Assembly (NCBI RefSeq): GCF_002007485.1
Contig: NZ_CP015820.1
Span: 1,178,001 to 1,242,000 of the forward strand
Length of the DNA: 64,000 nucleotides
Direction: 5' to 3'
From: Ditibartonella apihabitans
GTDB taxonomy: Bacteria > Pseudomonadota > Alphaproteobacteria > Rhizobiales > Rhizobiaceae
Shown here: one piece after another, positions 16,858-27,297 of the stretch
How positions within the stretch are numbered: the first letter of the stretch is position 1
Layout: each line of letters starts with the position of its first letter
Position numbers and translations under genes: made by a program
Notes under the pieces: model-generated
What the model was told of the DNA's origin: nothing
Seen by the model: only the letters and a program-made list of their open reading frames with translations
Database searches by the model: none

Positions 16858-17931
16858 TTACGACGATTGCATAGCATCAAGAAATTCTTTTTTGAGGCAA
16901 GCAAGGAGTTTCTTTGCGTCCATCGGTCGGGAAAAGGGAGCACCTTGGCCAGCCCAATAGGCACCGAATCCGAAGTCCTGTTTTTCTTTGGCAAGACTGG
17001 CAATTTGTTTTGCCGCGTCATATGCATAGGGATAGGAAGGTACATCTTTATCCGGCTGATGCCAGGTGAAATCGACAAAAGAATTATATAGCGCACGCGC
17101 TGGTCGCCCCGAGAAAGCACGTGTCATAACTGTATGATATGCTGATTGGCTGGCGAGAGTTTGTTTATATCCGCTATCGGCTTGCGATTGGGGGCAGGCT
17201 ATGAAAGCTGTTCCTAATTGCACGGCGCTTGCACCGGCTTTAATGCATTCTGCAATATCCTGACCATCCATTAATCCGCCAGCCGCTATGACGGGTATGG
17301 AAAGATTTTTCAAAATTATCTTTAAAAGCTGTTTGAGAGAAAGACATGAGTCCGCTAAATTTTCATCAAATGTCCCTCGATGACCGCCGGCCTCATAACC
17401 TTGAGCAACAATTGCATCCAAGCCGGCCTTTTCAATAGCCCAAGCTTCATCAAGATTGGTTGCTGTTGCTATGAGATATATTCCGGCTTGCTTCATAGCC
17501 AAGATTTTTTCGGTTTCGGGAAGTCCGAAATGGAAACTCACAATTGCCGGTTTTTCTTTCATAACGAGCTCGAACAATTCGTCGTTCATATAAAAACTGC
17601 TATAGATTTCCCGCAAAGTTCGAGGTGGCTCGGCGTTAAATTCGTGGAACAGGGGACTTAACTTCTGAAGCCACGCGTCGTCAATTTGTTCGTCGGGCTT
17701 GACAGGCTTGTGGCTAAAAAAATTGATATTAAATGGTCGCCTTGTGACCTTTTTTAATGTTTCTATTGCCCGAGATGCAGCATCAGGCGAGGATGCGCCC
17801 AATCCCAGAGAGCCAATAGCGCCATTATTACAGATTTCTGCCGCAAGCTCCGGTGTTGAAACTCCTGCCATTGGAGCTTGAATAAGCGGGATTTCGAGAT
17901 TGAAATGATGACAGAAATCGATGTAGGACAT
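16858..17931 (-). CDS. Nitronate monooxygenase family protein
   Basis: An FMN-dependent TIM-barrel enzyme that oxidises alkyl nitronates such as propionate-3-nitronate. The N-terminal PLIQAPMAGVSTPELAA and GAIGSLGLGA, the central GLDAIVAQGYEAGGHRG and the phosphate-binding PVIAAGGLMDGQDIAECIKAGASAVQLGTAF region are characteristic, including the catalytic-type His in GGHRG. The length of 357 residues is normal. The ATG at 17931 has an excellent AGGGAGGA site. Convergent with ilvN and a single gene, likely detoxifying. Confidence 0.88.
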   Translation of the reverse strand: MSYIDFCHHFNLEIPLIQAPMAGVSTPELAAEICNNGAIGSLGLGASSPDAASRAIETLKKVTRRPFNINFFSHKPVKPDEQIDDAWLQKLSPLFHEFNAEPPRTLREIYSSFYMNDELFELVMKEKPAIVSFHFGLPETEKILAMKQAGIYLIATATNLDEAWAIEKAGLDAIVAQGYEAGGHRGTFDENLADSCLSLKQLLKIILKNLSIPVIAAGGLMDGQDIAECIKAGASAVQLGTAFIACPQSQADSGYKQTLASQSAYHTVMTRAFSGRPARALYNSFVDFTWHQPDKDVPSYPYAYDAAKQIASLAKEKQDFGFGAYWAGQGAPFSRPMDAKKLLACLKKEFLDAMQSS

Positions 17932-18017
17932 ATCTTCCTCCCTAAAAACACAGGTGCTGTTTTTAAAAGGACTATAATGGACTTGCTCTGAACCGTCGAA
18001 TCCTGTTTGGATAAGTT

Positions 18018-19139
18018 ATGCAATTTTCACCACAGCAAGATAAAGCACTGACCAGCGTCGCAAATTGGCTTAAAAATGGTCAGTCTCAGGTTTTTCGTTT
18101 GTTTGGCTATGCGGGCACGGGAAAAACAACCTTAGCACGCTATTTTGCCGAAAGCGTTGATGGTACGGTGCAATTTGCCGCTTTCACCGGTAAAGCGGCG
18201 CAGGTATTGCGTTCAAAAGGCGCGAGCAATGCGCGAACTATTCACTCTTTGATATATCGCCCAAGGGGTGAAGAAGAAGTTGCCGACGAAAACACAGGTA
18301 AAACTTCGATGGCACCGATGTTTTCACTCAATCGTCAAAGTCCGATTGCACAGGCCAAGCTTGTTGTCATTGATGAATGCTCAATGGTTGATGAACAGCT
18401 CGGCCGTGATCTCATGAGCTTTGGAACTCCAATTCTTGTATTGGGTGACCCCGGACAATTGCCGCCAATATCGGGCGGCGGATTTTTTACCGAACATGAG
18501 CCGGATTTTCTTCTGACAGAAATTCATCGTCAGGCACGGGATAACCCGATTATCCGTCTGGCAATGGATGTTCGTGAAGGACGCGATATTGACTATGGCG
18601 ACTATGGTGCGGCTCAAGTCATAACGCGGAAGCAGGTTGACCAGCAACTGGTTCTCGACGCCGATCAGGTTCTCGTTGGCATTAATCGAACACGTCGACT
18701 CTATAATAAGCGTTTGAGAGAACTCAAAGGTTTTACAGCCGATTACCCGCAAGCCGGCGATAAGCTTGTTTGCTTGCGCAATGATCCGGCCAAAGGTTTG
18801 TTGAACGGGTCGTTATGGAGGGTAATGACGGCATCCAAGGAAACCGTAAAACCCGGTATAAGTTTGCTCGTCACTCCGGAAGATGACGATCGCGGTGTTG
18901 CAAAAATCAAGTTACTGAAAGCAGTTTTTGATGACCCAGAAAGCGAGATTTCCTGGCAAATGAAGCGCCGTTATGATGATTTTGATTATGGCTATGCTTT
19001 AACGGTCCATAAAGCCCAAGGCTCGCAATGGGATAATGTTGTATTATTTGATGAAAGTTTTGCTTTTCGTGATACGCGCGAACGTTGGCTTTATACAGCA
19101 ATTACGCGTGCAGCCGAAAAATTGACAATTGTACGATAA
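18018..19139 (+). CDS. RecD-like ATP-dependent DNA helicase
   Basis: A 373-residue superfamily 1B helicase. Walker A is GYAGTGKTTLA (residues 30-40), Walker B is VVIDECSMVDE (about 118), motif III is GDPGQLPP, and the C-terminal UvrD_C_2 domain has YALTVHKAQGSQWDNVV and the final TAITRAAEKL. It is shorter than RecD or RecD2 and carries no N-terminal extension, matching the compact AAA_30 helicases common in alphaproteobacteria. Its role in recombination or replication-fork handling is inferred from the fold. Single gene between divergent and downstream neighbours. Confidence 0.88.
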   Translation: MQFSPQQDKALTSVANWLKNGQSQVFRLFGYAGTGKTTLARYFAESVDGTVQFAAFTGKAAQVLRSKGASNARTIHSLIYRPRGEEEVADENTGKTSMAPMFSLNRQSPIAQAKLVVIDECSMVDEQLGRDLMSFGTPILVLGDPGQLPPISGGGFFTEHEPDFLLTEIHRQARDNPIIRLAMDVREGRDIDYGDYGAAQVITRKQVDQQLVLDADQVLVGINRTRRLYNKRLRELKGFTADYPQAGDKLVCLRNDPAKGLLNGSLWRVMTASKETVKPGISLLVTPEDDDRGVAKIKLLKAVFDDPESEISWQMKRRYDDFDYGYALTVHKAQGSQWDNVVLFDESFAFRDTRERWLYTAITRAAEKLTIVR

Positions 19140-19216
19140 TCAATTCTTCTGATAACATTCGATAATTGCGATTAAAATTGAATACTATTTCAATGTAGCT
19201 ATGAGGAGAATTTACT

Positions 19217-19984
19217 ATGCGGGTGAAAGACAAAGTTGCAATCGTTACAGGCGGTGCAAAAGGTTTGGGCGAGGCGACATCACGTCTTCTAGCAAAAGAA
19301 GGTGCGAAGGTTGTTTTGACTGATCTTGATGAAGTGCAAGGCAAAAAAGTAGAGGCGGAAATTAATAAATCCGGCGGTACTGCAAAATACATGAAACATG
19401 ACGTTTCCAAGGAAGACCAATGGAAAAAGGTCGTTGACGACACAGTCAGTCTCTTTGGCCGGCTGGATATTCTGGTGAATAACGCAGGCGTTGGTCATTC
19501 GGCTTCTGCTGAAGAAGAAACTTTGGAAAAATGGCGCTTTCTCTTATCAATCAACCTTGATGCGGTTTTTCTTGGCACCCGCGAAGCGATACGTGTGATG
19601 AAAAATCAAAAGAGCGGTTCGATTATCAATTTGTCATCGATCGAAGGCTTGGTTGGGGATCCAACGCTTGCTGCCTATAACGCAAGTAAGGGCGGGGTTC
19701 GCCTTTTCACGAAGTCTGCTGCATTGCATTGCGCAAAATCGGGTTATGGAATTCGCGTCAATTCTGTCCATCCTGGCTATATCTGGACACCGATGGTTGA
19801 ACAAAATGCCATAGACAGCGGCAATGTCGAGGAAAGAAAAGCAGAGTTAACAGCTCTCCACCCGATTGGAAAATTAGGAGTACCGGACGATATTGCTTAC
19901 GGTATTCTTTATCTTGCTTCCGATGAATCCGGTTTTGTCACCGGTTCGGAATTGGTTATTGATGGCGGCTATACTGCCCAATAA
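19217..19984 (+). CDS. SDR family oxidoreductase
   Basis: Short-chain dehydrogenase/reductase of 255 residues. The cofactor motif TGGAKGLGEA (11-20), NNAGVG, catalytic Ser in NLSSIEG and the Tyr-x3-Lys in YNASKGG are all present. Asp at the end of beta-2 (LTDLDE) suggests preference for NAD over NADP. The C-terminal VTGSELVIDGGYTAQ is classical. Family resemblance to cyclohexanol or 3-alpha/3-beta-hydroxysteroid dehydrogenases is general, so the substrate is not assigned. A good AGGAG site precedes the ATG. Confidence 0.9.
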   Translation: MRVKDKVAIVTGGAKGLGEATSRLLAKEGAKVVLTDLDEVQGKKVEAEINKSGGTAKYMKHDVSKEDQWKKVVDDTVSLFGRLDILVNNAGVGHSASAEEETLEKWRFLLSINLDAVFLGTREAIRVMKNQKSGSIINLSSIEGLVGDPTLAAYNASKGGVRLFTKSAALHCAKSGYGIRVNSVHPGYIWTPMVEQNAIDSGNVEERKAELTALHPIGKLGVPDDIAYGILYLASDESGFVTGSELVIDGGYTAQ

Positions 19985-20004
19985 AGTGCGTTAAATCATG
20001 CCAT

Positions 20005-20111
20005 TGCCCAACCAGACTATATGGGCAGTCGCTAACGCTACGCGAATGCAGGCAACCGGCTGAAGATGCGTCTTATGCTGGTTGTGTACCCGGAGGCGAA
20101 TGTCGGTTAGC
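20005..20111 (+). ncRNA. Candidate structured RNA downstream of the SDR gene
   Basis: Nested complementarity in a gene-free stretch: TGCCCA (20005-20010) with TGGGCA (20022-20027); outer GCTAAC (20031-20036) with GTTAGC (20106-20111); and a long inner hairpin, AACCGGC (20054-20060) with GCTGGTT (20077-20083) extended by AAGA/TCTT around a TGCG loop. No known RNA family is recognised, and the strand is a guess. Confidence 0.3.
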
Positions 20112-20202
20112 AGAGTTGAGTGAATTTATGGAATTCGTCGAAGACACTAAATAGCCAACTTTTATAACGACGCTATCTCGGTCTCTAACGTAATGTTTGA
20201 AT

Positions 20203-20240
20203 TAAAAATAACCCCGTCACAAAATGTTGTGGCGGGGTTA
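20203..20240 (-). terminator. Terminator of gltA
   Basis: On the minus strand, TAACCCCGCCAC pairs with GTGACGGGGTTA and is followed by TTTTTAAT, 42 bp after the gltA stop. Confidence 0.88.
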
Positions 20241-20281
20241 GAATTTTTATCTTTCGGAAAATTGAATATTTCCGAAGCAAA

Positions 20282-21574
20282 TTATTTCCGTTTGTCGATA
20301 GGAACATAGTCACGGCGTGCAGCACCGGTATAGAGCTGACGCGGACGGCCGATCTTCTGTGCCGGATCCTCGATCATTTCTTTCCATTGTGCAACCCAAC
20401 CAACACAACGTGCCAAGGCAAACAGAACTGTGAACATATCGGTCGGGAATCCGAGAGCTTTCAATGTAATGCCGGAATAGAAATCAACATTCGGATAAAG
20501 CTTCTTCTCGATGAAATATTCGTCGTTAAGAGCAATATGTTCGAGTTCCATAGCGATGTCGAGAAGCGGATCGTCCTTGATACCAAGTTCGGTCAAAACT
20601 TCATGACATGTCTTTTGCATGATTTTTGCACGCGGGTCGTAATTTTTATAGACGCGGTGACCAAATCCCATCAGGCGGAAAGGATCGTTTTTATCCTTGG
20701 CGCGTGCGATAAAGTCAGGAATTCTATCAACCGAACCAATTTCCTGAAGCATTTTCAAGCAGGCTTCATTAGCACCGCCGTGAGCAGGACCCCACAGGCA
20801 GGCGACGCCGGCAGCAATACAAGCAAACGGGTTGGCACCCGAAGAACCGGCTAGACGAACAGTTGATGTCGAAGCATTCTGTTCATGGTCGGCATGAAGA
20901 ATGAAAATACGATCCATAGCGCGTGCCAGCACCGGATTAACTTTATATTCCTCGCAAGGAACAGCAAAGCACATTTGCAGGAAATTAGCAGCGTAGCCCA
21001 AGTCGTTGCGTGGGTAAACAAACGGTTGGCCGATTGAATATTTGTAGGCCATAGCGGCGAGAGTCGGTACTTTCGAAATCAACCGGATTGATGCGATCAT
21101 TCTTTGACGGGGATCAGCGATATCAAGTGAATCGTGATAGAAGGCCGACATTGCTCCGAGGCAAGCCACCATCACAGCCATCGGGTGTGAGTCGCGGCGG
21201 AAGCCGTGAAAGAATCGCGAAAACTGTTCGTGAACCATTGTATGTTCGCGCACTGTGCGGTCAAAATCTTCTTTTTGTTTTTTACTCGGAAGTTCACCGT
21301 ATAGAAGCAGGTAACAGGTTTCCAAGAAATCGCCCTGTTCTGCAAGCTGATCTATCGGATAGCCACGATACAGCAATACGCCTTTGTTTCCGTCGATAAA
21401 AGTGATTTTAGATTCACAAGAAGCTGTTGACGTAAAACCGGGATCATAAGTGAATGTTCCGGTTTCTTTATAGAGCGGAGCAATTTCGATAACGTCTGGC
21501 CCCATAGTGCCTTTACGTACCGGAAGCTCAATGCTTTTACCGTCAACAGTTATATGTGCTTTATTATCTATCAT
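20282..21574 (-). CDS. gltA: Citrate synthase
   Basis: Condenses oxaloacetate and acetyl-CoA to citrate in the TCA cycle. A 430-residue type II (hexameric) enzyme. The N-terminal beta-domain ([19 protein letters not shown]) is typical of Gram-negative enzymes. Catalytic residues lie in [11 protein letters not shown] (His), [12 protein letters not shown] (His) and the Asp of FYSGITL. The motif [15 protein letters not shown] binds substrate. Preceded by about 350 bp to gltX, in the same orientation, and closed by its own terminator. Confidence 0.97.
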   Translation of the reverse strand: MIDNKAHITVDGKSIELPVRKGTMGPDVIEIAPLYKETGTFTYDPGFTSTASCESKITFIDGNKGVLLYRGYPIDQLAEQGDFLETCYLLLYGELPSKKQKEDFDRTVREHTMVHEQFSRFFHGFRRDSHPMAVMVACLGAMSAFYHDSLDIADPRQRMIASIRLISKVPTLAAMAYKYSIGQPFVYPRNDLGYAANFLQMCFAVPCEEYKVNPVLARAMDRIFILHADHEQNASTSTVRLAGSSGANPFACIAAGVACLWGPAHGGANEACLKMLQEIGSVDRIPDFIARAKDKNDPFRLMGFGHRVYKNYDPRAKIMQKTCHEVLTELGIKDDPLLDIAMELEHIALNDEYFIEKKLYPNVDFYSGITLKALGFPTDMFTVLFALARCVGWVAQWKEMIEDPAQKIGRPRQLYTGAARRDYVPIDKRK

Positions 21575-21821
21575 ATGTCTTCCCTTTCAGAACCTCCACC
21601 CCACAAACGATGAGGTACCGCGTTCACATTACAGGTAATGACTGCGGCTCACGTCCAATGCCTGTGTTGTTTTCCAGATTATCCGAAAAGAGCCGGCTTG
21701 CAATGTCTAAGTTGCGTATTTTTACGTTACCGGTGTCAATCTTGTGTGATTCAATTTTGAAAAATTGCGTAAAAGTGAAGGGGCGTTCTTGCAACTTCTG
21801 ATTTCTATTCAAACTGTTAAG

Positions 21822-21857
21822 AAAAAAAGCCACAGCCCTTTTAAAAAAAGGCTGTGG
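21822..21857 (-). terminator. Terminator of gltX
   Basis: On the minus strand CCACAGCC (21857-21850) pairs with GGCTGTGG (21837-21830) and is followed by seven T (21828-21822), 66 bp past the gltX stop. Confidence 0.88.
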
Positions 21858-21922
21858 TGCAAAATTAATCTATAAATATTAAAGTCGTTTTCAGATTATA
21901 AAGCTTGTTTTGTGATTTTTCC

Positions 21923-23344
21923 TTAAGCAATCTGATCACGAATTCGTCCAAGCGACTCGTCACGTCCTAAAATGACAAGAACATCGAAAACGCCTGGCGA
22001 AACGGCTCTTCCGGTTAATGCTGCACGCAATGGCTGAGCAACTTTACCGAGCTTTAATTGAGCCTCTTCAGCATAGTTCCGGATAATATGATCAAGCTTT
22101 TCTTTGGTCCATTCTGTGCAAGATTCGAGAGCAGAATAAATCCCTTTGAGGATGGTTTTGCCTTCGTCATTGAGAAGGTTGGTTGCCTTTTCATCAAGTT
22201 TCAATGGACGGTCAGAAAAGATAAAAGCAGCATTATCAATAAGCTCGACAAGTGTCTTTGCGCGCTCTTTGAGTTCCGGCATTCCTTTTAGAAATTCTGA
22301 ACGATTTTTCTCGTTCAGTTTGGCCTCTAGTTCTTTACCACCTTCAATCTCTGGCAGAATAGAAAGCGCAGCGTCAAACAAATCTTTATCGTCGCTCATA
22401 CGCATATATTGACCATTGATCGCTTCGAGCTTTTTAAAATCGAAGCGCGCTGCACCTTTGTTAATGTCGTCAATATCAAACCACGAGATCATATCTTCGG
22501 TCGACATAATTTCATCGTCTCCGTGGCTCCAGCCGAGACGAACAAGATAATTGCGCAATGCAACAGGCAAGTACCCCATGGCACGATAAGCATCAACGCC
22601 GAGCGCACCATGCCTTTTTGAAAGTTTCGCACCATCTGCCCCATGGATGAGCGGGATATGAGCCATAACCGGAACATCCCAGCCCATAGCATTGAATAGA
22701 ATTGTCTGGCGCGCAGCATTGGTCAAGTGGTCATCACCGCGGATAACATGAGTGACCCCCATGTCATGATCATCTACAACGACTGCAAGCATATATGTTG
22801 GCGTGCCATCCGAACGAAGAATAATGAAATCGTCGAGATCTTTATTCGGGAAGTGGACGTCGCCCTGAACGCGGTCATGAACAATTGTCTCGCCTTGTTG
22901 GGGGGCTTTGATGCGAATAACTGGTTTTACTCCTTTGGGAGCCTTTGAAGGGTCGCGGTCACGCCATATGCCGTTATAACGCGGCGGCTTTCCCTCAGCG
23001 CGCGCTTTTTCACGCATTTCGGTCAATTCTTCCGGCGTTGCATAACAATAATAGGCCTGACCTTTTTTGACGAGTTCTTCTGCCACCTCGCGATGCCGGT
23101 CAACGCGCGAAAATTGCGAAATGGGATCCCCATCCCATGTCAGTCCCAACCATTTCAATCCGTCAATAATTGCATCGACGGCAGCTTTTGTAGATCTTTC
23201 GCGGTCGGTATCCTCAATGCGGAGCAGCATCTTGCCGCCAGTGTGTTTGGCATAAAGCCAGTTGAAAAGAGCGGTACGCGCCCCTCCGATATGGAGAAAA
23301 CCGGTTGGTGAAGGGGCAAAACGTGTAACTACAGGCGTGGACAT
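21923..23344 (-). CDS. gltX: Glutamyl-tRNA synthetase
   Basis: Charges tRNA-Glu (and in alphaproteobacteria often tRNA-Gln, then amidated by GatCAB). Complete 473-residue class I synthetase: HIGH-type motif [13 protein letters not shown] with His18, and KMSKS-type KLSKRHG near residue 243. The C-terminal anticodon-binding region ends [23 protein letters not shown]. The window has a second, shorter paralogue at 33.9-35.3 kb, as is usual in Rhizobiales. Divergent from comEC. Confidence 0.96.
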   Translation of the reverse strand: MSTPVVTRFAPSPTGFLHIGGARTALFNWLYAKHTGGKMLLRIEDTDRERSTKAAVDAIIDGLKWLGLTWDGDPISQFSRVDRHREVAEELVKKGQAYYCYATPEELTEMREKARAEGKPPRYNGIWRDRDPSKAPKGVKPVIRIKAPQQGETIVHDRVQGDVHFPNKDLDDFIILRSDGTPTYMLAVVVDDHDMGVTHVIRGDDHLTNAARQTILFNAMGWDVPVMAHIPLIHGADGAKLSKRHGALGVDAYRAMGYLPVALRNYLVRLGWSHGDDEIMSTEDMISWFDIDDINKGAARFDFKKLEAINGQYMRMSDDKDLFDAALSILPEIEGGKELEAKLNEKNRSEFLKGMPELKERAKTLVELIDNAAFIFSDRPLKLDEKATNLLNDEGKTILKGIYSALESCTEWTKEKLDHIIRNYAEEAQLKLGKVAQPLRAALTGRAVSPGVFDVLVILGRDESLGRIRDQIA

Positions 23345-23494
23345 AATGTCTCCAGATTTCTATGAGTATTCCATTGTCAGTATGGCGTCGAACCATTAGC
23401 ATAGACTCAGCACCATGCACCAGCCATACCAACGGGGACGGATAGAATTATAAAGCAGAGAAATGCGTTAGAAAGCAAATCAAATGCGCAAAGG

Positions 23495-25762
23495 TTGAAC
23501 AGCCAATCCGTTAAGACCAGAACGAGGTCTGTTGCGCAGCTTTACAGTCCGCTTGAACGGCATGTCGTGAGTCTGCCAGATGATATACCATTTATCGTTC
23601 CACATAAAACAGGGTTAAAGCGGCTTTATAAACAACTCGCCGATATATTTTTGCGGGGGTATTCCGCATTCATTTTCGAACGCGAACAAGGATTATTATT
23701 TTTACTAATACCTGTGTTCATGACTGTCGGGGTAGTCATCTATTTCGGACTTTCTTATGAACCTGATGGCAGAACTCTTACAGCGCTTTCTATTATCGCA
23801 ATCGGGATATTCATTCTCTCCCGTCACTTTCGTCCGGCCTTTTATATAACCGGTTTGGCAATGTGCATTTTTCTTGGCGCTTTGTGTTCGAAGATAGAAA
23901 CCTGGCGCCTTTCTACGCCAATGCTCGGGAGTGATATCTCTTCGACAATTAAAGGACGGATTATCTCTGTTGAAAAGGTAACACGGGGGAAATCACGGTT
24001 GATCGTGGATATAATTTCCACCGAAAAACCACATCTCAATCACGCTCCCGAACGTGCAAAACTAACATTTTCCGGTAATAACACAGAATTTGAACCCGGA
24101 GATGGCATCGAAGGACGTGCAAAATTACGGGCGAGCTCCGGACCGATACGTCCTGACAGTTATGATTTCAGCTTTGCAAACTATTTTCAATCAATCGGCG
24201 CACAAGGATATTTTGTCGGTAAACCGACAAAGATTTTTGTTGAGCCACCCATCTCATCACTGGAACGGTTCTCTCTGGCAGTCGCGCGTCTCAGATTGGC
24301 AATGACAAACAGAATAATCAATGCGATAGGCGGCGAAACAGGTAGCATAGCAGCGGCACTTATTACTGGCCAGAGGGGCGGTATTTTACCGGCAACGAAT
24401 GAAGCATTACGCATAGCCGGACTTTCCCATATATTGTCTATTTCGGGTTTACATATGGCGATGGTCGCCGGAATGGTTTTAATTGTTATCCGGACATTGC
24501 TTGCACTATTTCCTTCTTTTGCTTCGCGCTATCAATCAAAGAAATTCGCTGCTGCGGCGGCGTTGTTTGTATCCGCTTTCTATCTGTTATTGTCCGGCTC
24601 GGACGTTGCTGCCCAACGCAGTTTCGTAATGGTTGCGGTTATGCTTGTGGCAATAATTTTTGATCGTTCCGCAATTACAATGCGTAACCTTGCTATCGCA
24701 GCAATTATAACTCTGGTTGTGTTTCCTCATGAAGTTTTGGGACCGAGTTTTCAAATGTCGTTTTCGGCAACCGGAGCTTTGATTGCAACATTCGGATGGT
24801 GGAGCCGGAAACATAAATCCGGTTTTCAGACAACGCCAATGTTTTTCGGTGCTGGCGTGATGCGAATTGTTCTGTTTCCGGTTCTCTCAACCGCCGTCGC
24901 ATCACTTGTTGCGGGACTCGCAAGCGGGATTTTTTCCGCTTATCATTTTTCCAACACGGCGCCTTTAGGCGTTCTTAGCAACGCTTTAGCCTTTCCTGTA
25001 ATGTCGATTGCTGTCATGCCTTTCGCTCTTGCCGCCGCGCTGCTGATGCCTTTTGGTCTGGAGTGGTGGCCCTTGCAAATTATGGGAGTAGGGGTGAAAA
25101 TTGTCGAAAAAATAGCCTATAGCGTGGCTTCGATTTCTCCCGACGTCAATCCGGGGCTGATACCCCCTATAGCATTGGTTTTTTTATCCATCGGCCTCGT
25201 AATCCTGCTGTTTTTCAAAACAAGACTATGTTTGTTTTCCATAATATTCTTCTTTGTCGGTATAATTTTTGTCATTCATCAAACACAGCCTTTATTGCTT
25301 ATATCTGAAGATAAAGGAGCAGTCGGATTGATAGACGACAAAACCCTTTATATTACAGATATTAAACCGACCAGATTTACAACGGAAGTTTGGTTGCGTT
25401 CATATGCTTTGAATGGAATTGTCGGCCCGTCGTCAGAAGACTACCAGAAGAATGCCCAATTCATTTGTGATCATGGTACGTGTCATGCGCAAAAAGACGG
25501 CGGGTTGGAAATAGCGGTGATTGAAAAGCAAAATACCAGCGACTTGACCTGTCCGGATGATGATATACTCTTACTTTCCAGTAATATTCATCTGATAAAT
25601 TGCAGACCGGAACAAAAGGTCATTACCGAAACTTCCTTGAATCTCAAAGGCAGCATAGTCGTAACAGACAATGGCAAAATTATATCGGCAATCGAAAGTG
25701 GACCAACGCGCCCCTGGAACGAACACAGGAAATATTTGCGTTCTTCGGGTTCTAAATTTTGA
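23495..25762 (+). CDS. comEC: ComEC/Rec2 family competence/DNA-uptake membrane protein
   Basis: A 755-residue polytopic inner-membrane protein expected to form the channel for single-stranded DNA in natural transformation. The N-terminal DUF4131 part (TM segments about 65-135, then a soluble OB-like region to about 240) precedes the ComEC/Rec2 core, whose signature is GLSHILSISGLHMAMVAG near residue 308, followed by at least eight TM helices. The last 150 residues are soluble and lack the full metallo-beta-lactamase motifs, as in many alphaproteobacterial forms. The start is TTG at 23495 with AAAGG close upstream; no better start is in frame. Confidence 0.88.
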   Translation: MNSQSVKTRTRSVAQLYSPLERHVVSLPDDIPFIVPHKTGLKRLYKQLADIFLRGYSAFIFEREQGLLFLLIPVFMTVGVVIYFGLSYEPDGRTLTALSIIAIGIFILSRHFRPAFYITGLAMCIFLGALCSKIETWRLSTPMLGSDISSTIKGRIISVEKVTRGKSRLIVDIISTEKPHLNHAPERAKLTFSGNNTEFEPGDGIEGRAKLRASSGPIRPDSYDFSFANYFQSIGAQGYFVGKPTKIFVEPPISSLERFSLAVARLRLAMTNRIINAIGGETGSIAAALITGQRGGILPATNEALRIAGLSHILSISGLHMAMVAGMVLIVIRTLLALFPSFASRYQSKKFAAAAALFVSAFYLLLSGSDVAAQRSFVMVAVMLVAIIFDRSAITMRNLAIAAIITLVVFPHEVLGPSFQMSFSATGALIATFGWWSRKHKSGFQTTPMFFGAGVMRIVLFPVLSTAVASLVAGLASGIFSAYHFSNTAPLGVLSNALAFPVMSIAVMPFALAAALLMPFGLEWWPLQIMGVGVKIVEKIAYSVASISPDVNPGLIPPIALVFLSIGLVILLFFKTRLCLFSIIFFFVGIIFVIHQTQPLLLISEDKGAVGLIDDKTLYITDIKPTRFTTEVWLRSYALNGIVGPSSEDYQKNAQFICDHGTCHAQKDGGLEIAVIEKQNTSDLTCPDDDILLLSSNIHLINCRPEQKVITETSLNLKGSIVVTDNGKIISAIESGPTRPWNEHRKYLRSSGSKF

Positions 25763-26240
25763 ATGATAAAAATAAGAAAAGTAGGTGGCCTGTTATTCTG
25801 GATTGATCAATCGGAGGGCATTGGAGATTAGTTTCGGATACCTGAAAAACAGGTAAAACATCAAGCCCTGATCTTATTGATGAATATTCATTGGTCTTCA
25901 TGAAACGTCAAATGCGTCGATCAACTATCCGGCGTTGGGATATTTGATAGCAAGCTGAAAATCTACAATATTGAACGACATATCCGAAAGGCAAATTTCC
26001 CATTTCACCGGTTTTAACAACATGACTGACGTGAAATTAAAGGCGGGACATTATTGACGCGACATTACAGGCGTGACAGCATCGCGCTCAGGTTATCGAA
26101 AATTTCCATTCTGAAAATTGACTTAATAAATCGACCACTTTAATAATTCGATCGTCTAAATGGCTTACTTTTATTAAAACTCTTTTTTGCAAGAGTGATT
26201 ATATTTTCGGAAAAAATATAATTGAAACAGAACAAAATAT
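25763..26240. other. Intergenic region between comEC and bfr
   Basis: About 480 bp between convergent genes. I find no ORF with coding character and no transposase remnant. Short palindromes such as CCTGAAAAACAGG (25840-25852) occur. Base composition turns very AT-rich near 26100-26240. Confidence 0.5.
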
Positions 26241-26279
26241 AAAAACTGGCTGGAGCGAAGTTTTTCTTGGACCCCAGCC
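26241..26279 (-). terminator. Terminator of bfd-bfr
   Basis: GGCTGG (minus 26279-26274) pairs with CCAGCC (26253-26248) with further weak pairing, followed by AGTTTTTATATTTT on the minus strand. Confidence 0.7.
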
Positions 26280-26293
26280 AATAAACAAAAAAA

Positions 26294-26788
26294 TTACTCT
26301 TTTGCTTCAGCGTGCTCGGCCGAACCGGCATTGAGCTGACCATATTTCTCTTCACCAATCTTGTTGAGAAGAGCAAGCTGTGTCTCGAGAAAGTCTATAT
26401 GTCCTTCTTCATCTTCCAACAATTCGTCAAACACTTTTTTCGAAATATGATCGGAAAGTTCGGCACATAGTTCACGTGCAACGCGATAAGCTTCTCTTGC
26501 TTCATATTCACCAGCCAAGTCGCATTCGAGAACTTCTTTTATGTTCTGTCCGATGCGCAATGGTGCAAGAGTTTGAAGATTAGGGTGACCTTCGAGGAAA
26601 ACAATGCGCTTTACCAGCTTGTCAACGTGGCCCATTTCTTCAATAGACTCTTCACGTTCCTTATTGGCAAGTTTTGTGTAACCCCAATCTTCGGTTAAAC
26701 GGTAGTGGATCCAGTATTGATTGACTGCACCGAGTTCCAAAAAGAGCGCATGATTAAGCTGCTCTATGACCTTTTCGTGACCTTTCAT
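26294..26788 (-). CDS. bfr: Bacterioferritin
   Basis: Haem-containing 24-mer iron store. The 164-residue sequence holds the complete ferroxidase centre in canonical numbering: Glu18, Tyr25, Glu51, His54, Glu94, Glu127 and His130, and Met52 as the haem ligand. The last 15 residues are Ala/Glu/His-rich and variable. It overlaps the 3' end of bfd by 35 bp on the same strand, so the two are one transcription unit ending at the terminator at 26241-26279. Confidence 0.96.
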   Translation of the reverse strand: MKGHEKVIEQLNHALFLELGAVNQYWIHYRLTEDWGYTKLANKEREESIEEMGHVDKLVKRIVFLEGHPNLQTLAPLRIGQNIKEVLECDLAGEYEAREAYRVARELCAELSDHISKKVFDELLEDEEGHIDFLETQLALLNKIGEEKYGQLNAGSAEHAEAKE

Positions 26789-27068
26789 GTTGGCCTATTC
26801 TCCTATATTTCAATCGTAATGCGCGCACACGATCAAGATAGGAGATAATTTCAGCCTCGTCCCGATTATGTAGGCGATGAAAATTTTCCGAAACTCGAAT
26901 AATAGTTTCAAGTATATTCGGAAAGCAACAGCAACACTTGCCGCGCTTCGCCAGTACTTTATAAATTTTTCCGGGAACAATCAATTGCCAACAATCCTCT
27001 TCCAACAGAGAATTGATCACATCTTCGATCTCTGATTGAGTTATTACGTTACACGAACAAACAATCAT
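26754..27068 (-). CDS. bfd: Bacterioferritin-associated ferredoxin
   Basis: A 2Fe-2S protein that binds Bfr and donates electrons to mobilise stored iron. The N-terminal MIVCSCN gives Cys4 and Cys6, and GKCCCCFP supplies Cys45 and Cys48 as the C-x2-C pair, with two extra Cys between them. This is the BFD-like fold of about 60 residues. The remaining 40 residues form a basic, Arg-rich tail longer than in E. coli Bfd, and its last codons overlap bfr. Iron control is expected, but I could not recognise a Fur, Irr or RirA box upstream by eye. Confidence 0.88.
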   Translation of the reverse strand: MIVCSCNVITQSEIEDVINSLLEEDCWQLIVPGKIYKVLAKRGKCCCCFPNILETIIRVSENFHRLHNRDEAEIISYLDRVRALRLKYRRIGQHERSRKGHRAA

Positions 27069-27297
27069 TATCGATAACCAAGTCTAAATTAACCCATACG
27101 ACTCAAATAAACATGACAAACATATGAAACTTTAGAGCCGAAATCAAGCATAAACTGGATATTTTTTATCAACTATAAAAATAGGGTATAAATCGGTGAA
27201 TTTTGTCCAAAACAGCAGTTTCATTACGCGTAGTGATTGCAATTTTTCGAACGATACGTAAGAGGTAAATAGCATTTTTGAGGAAAAACTGATCGTC

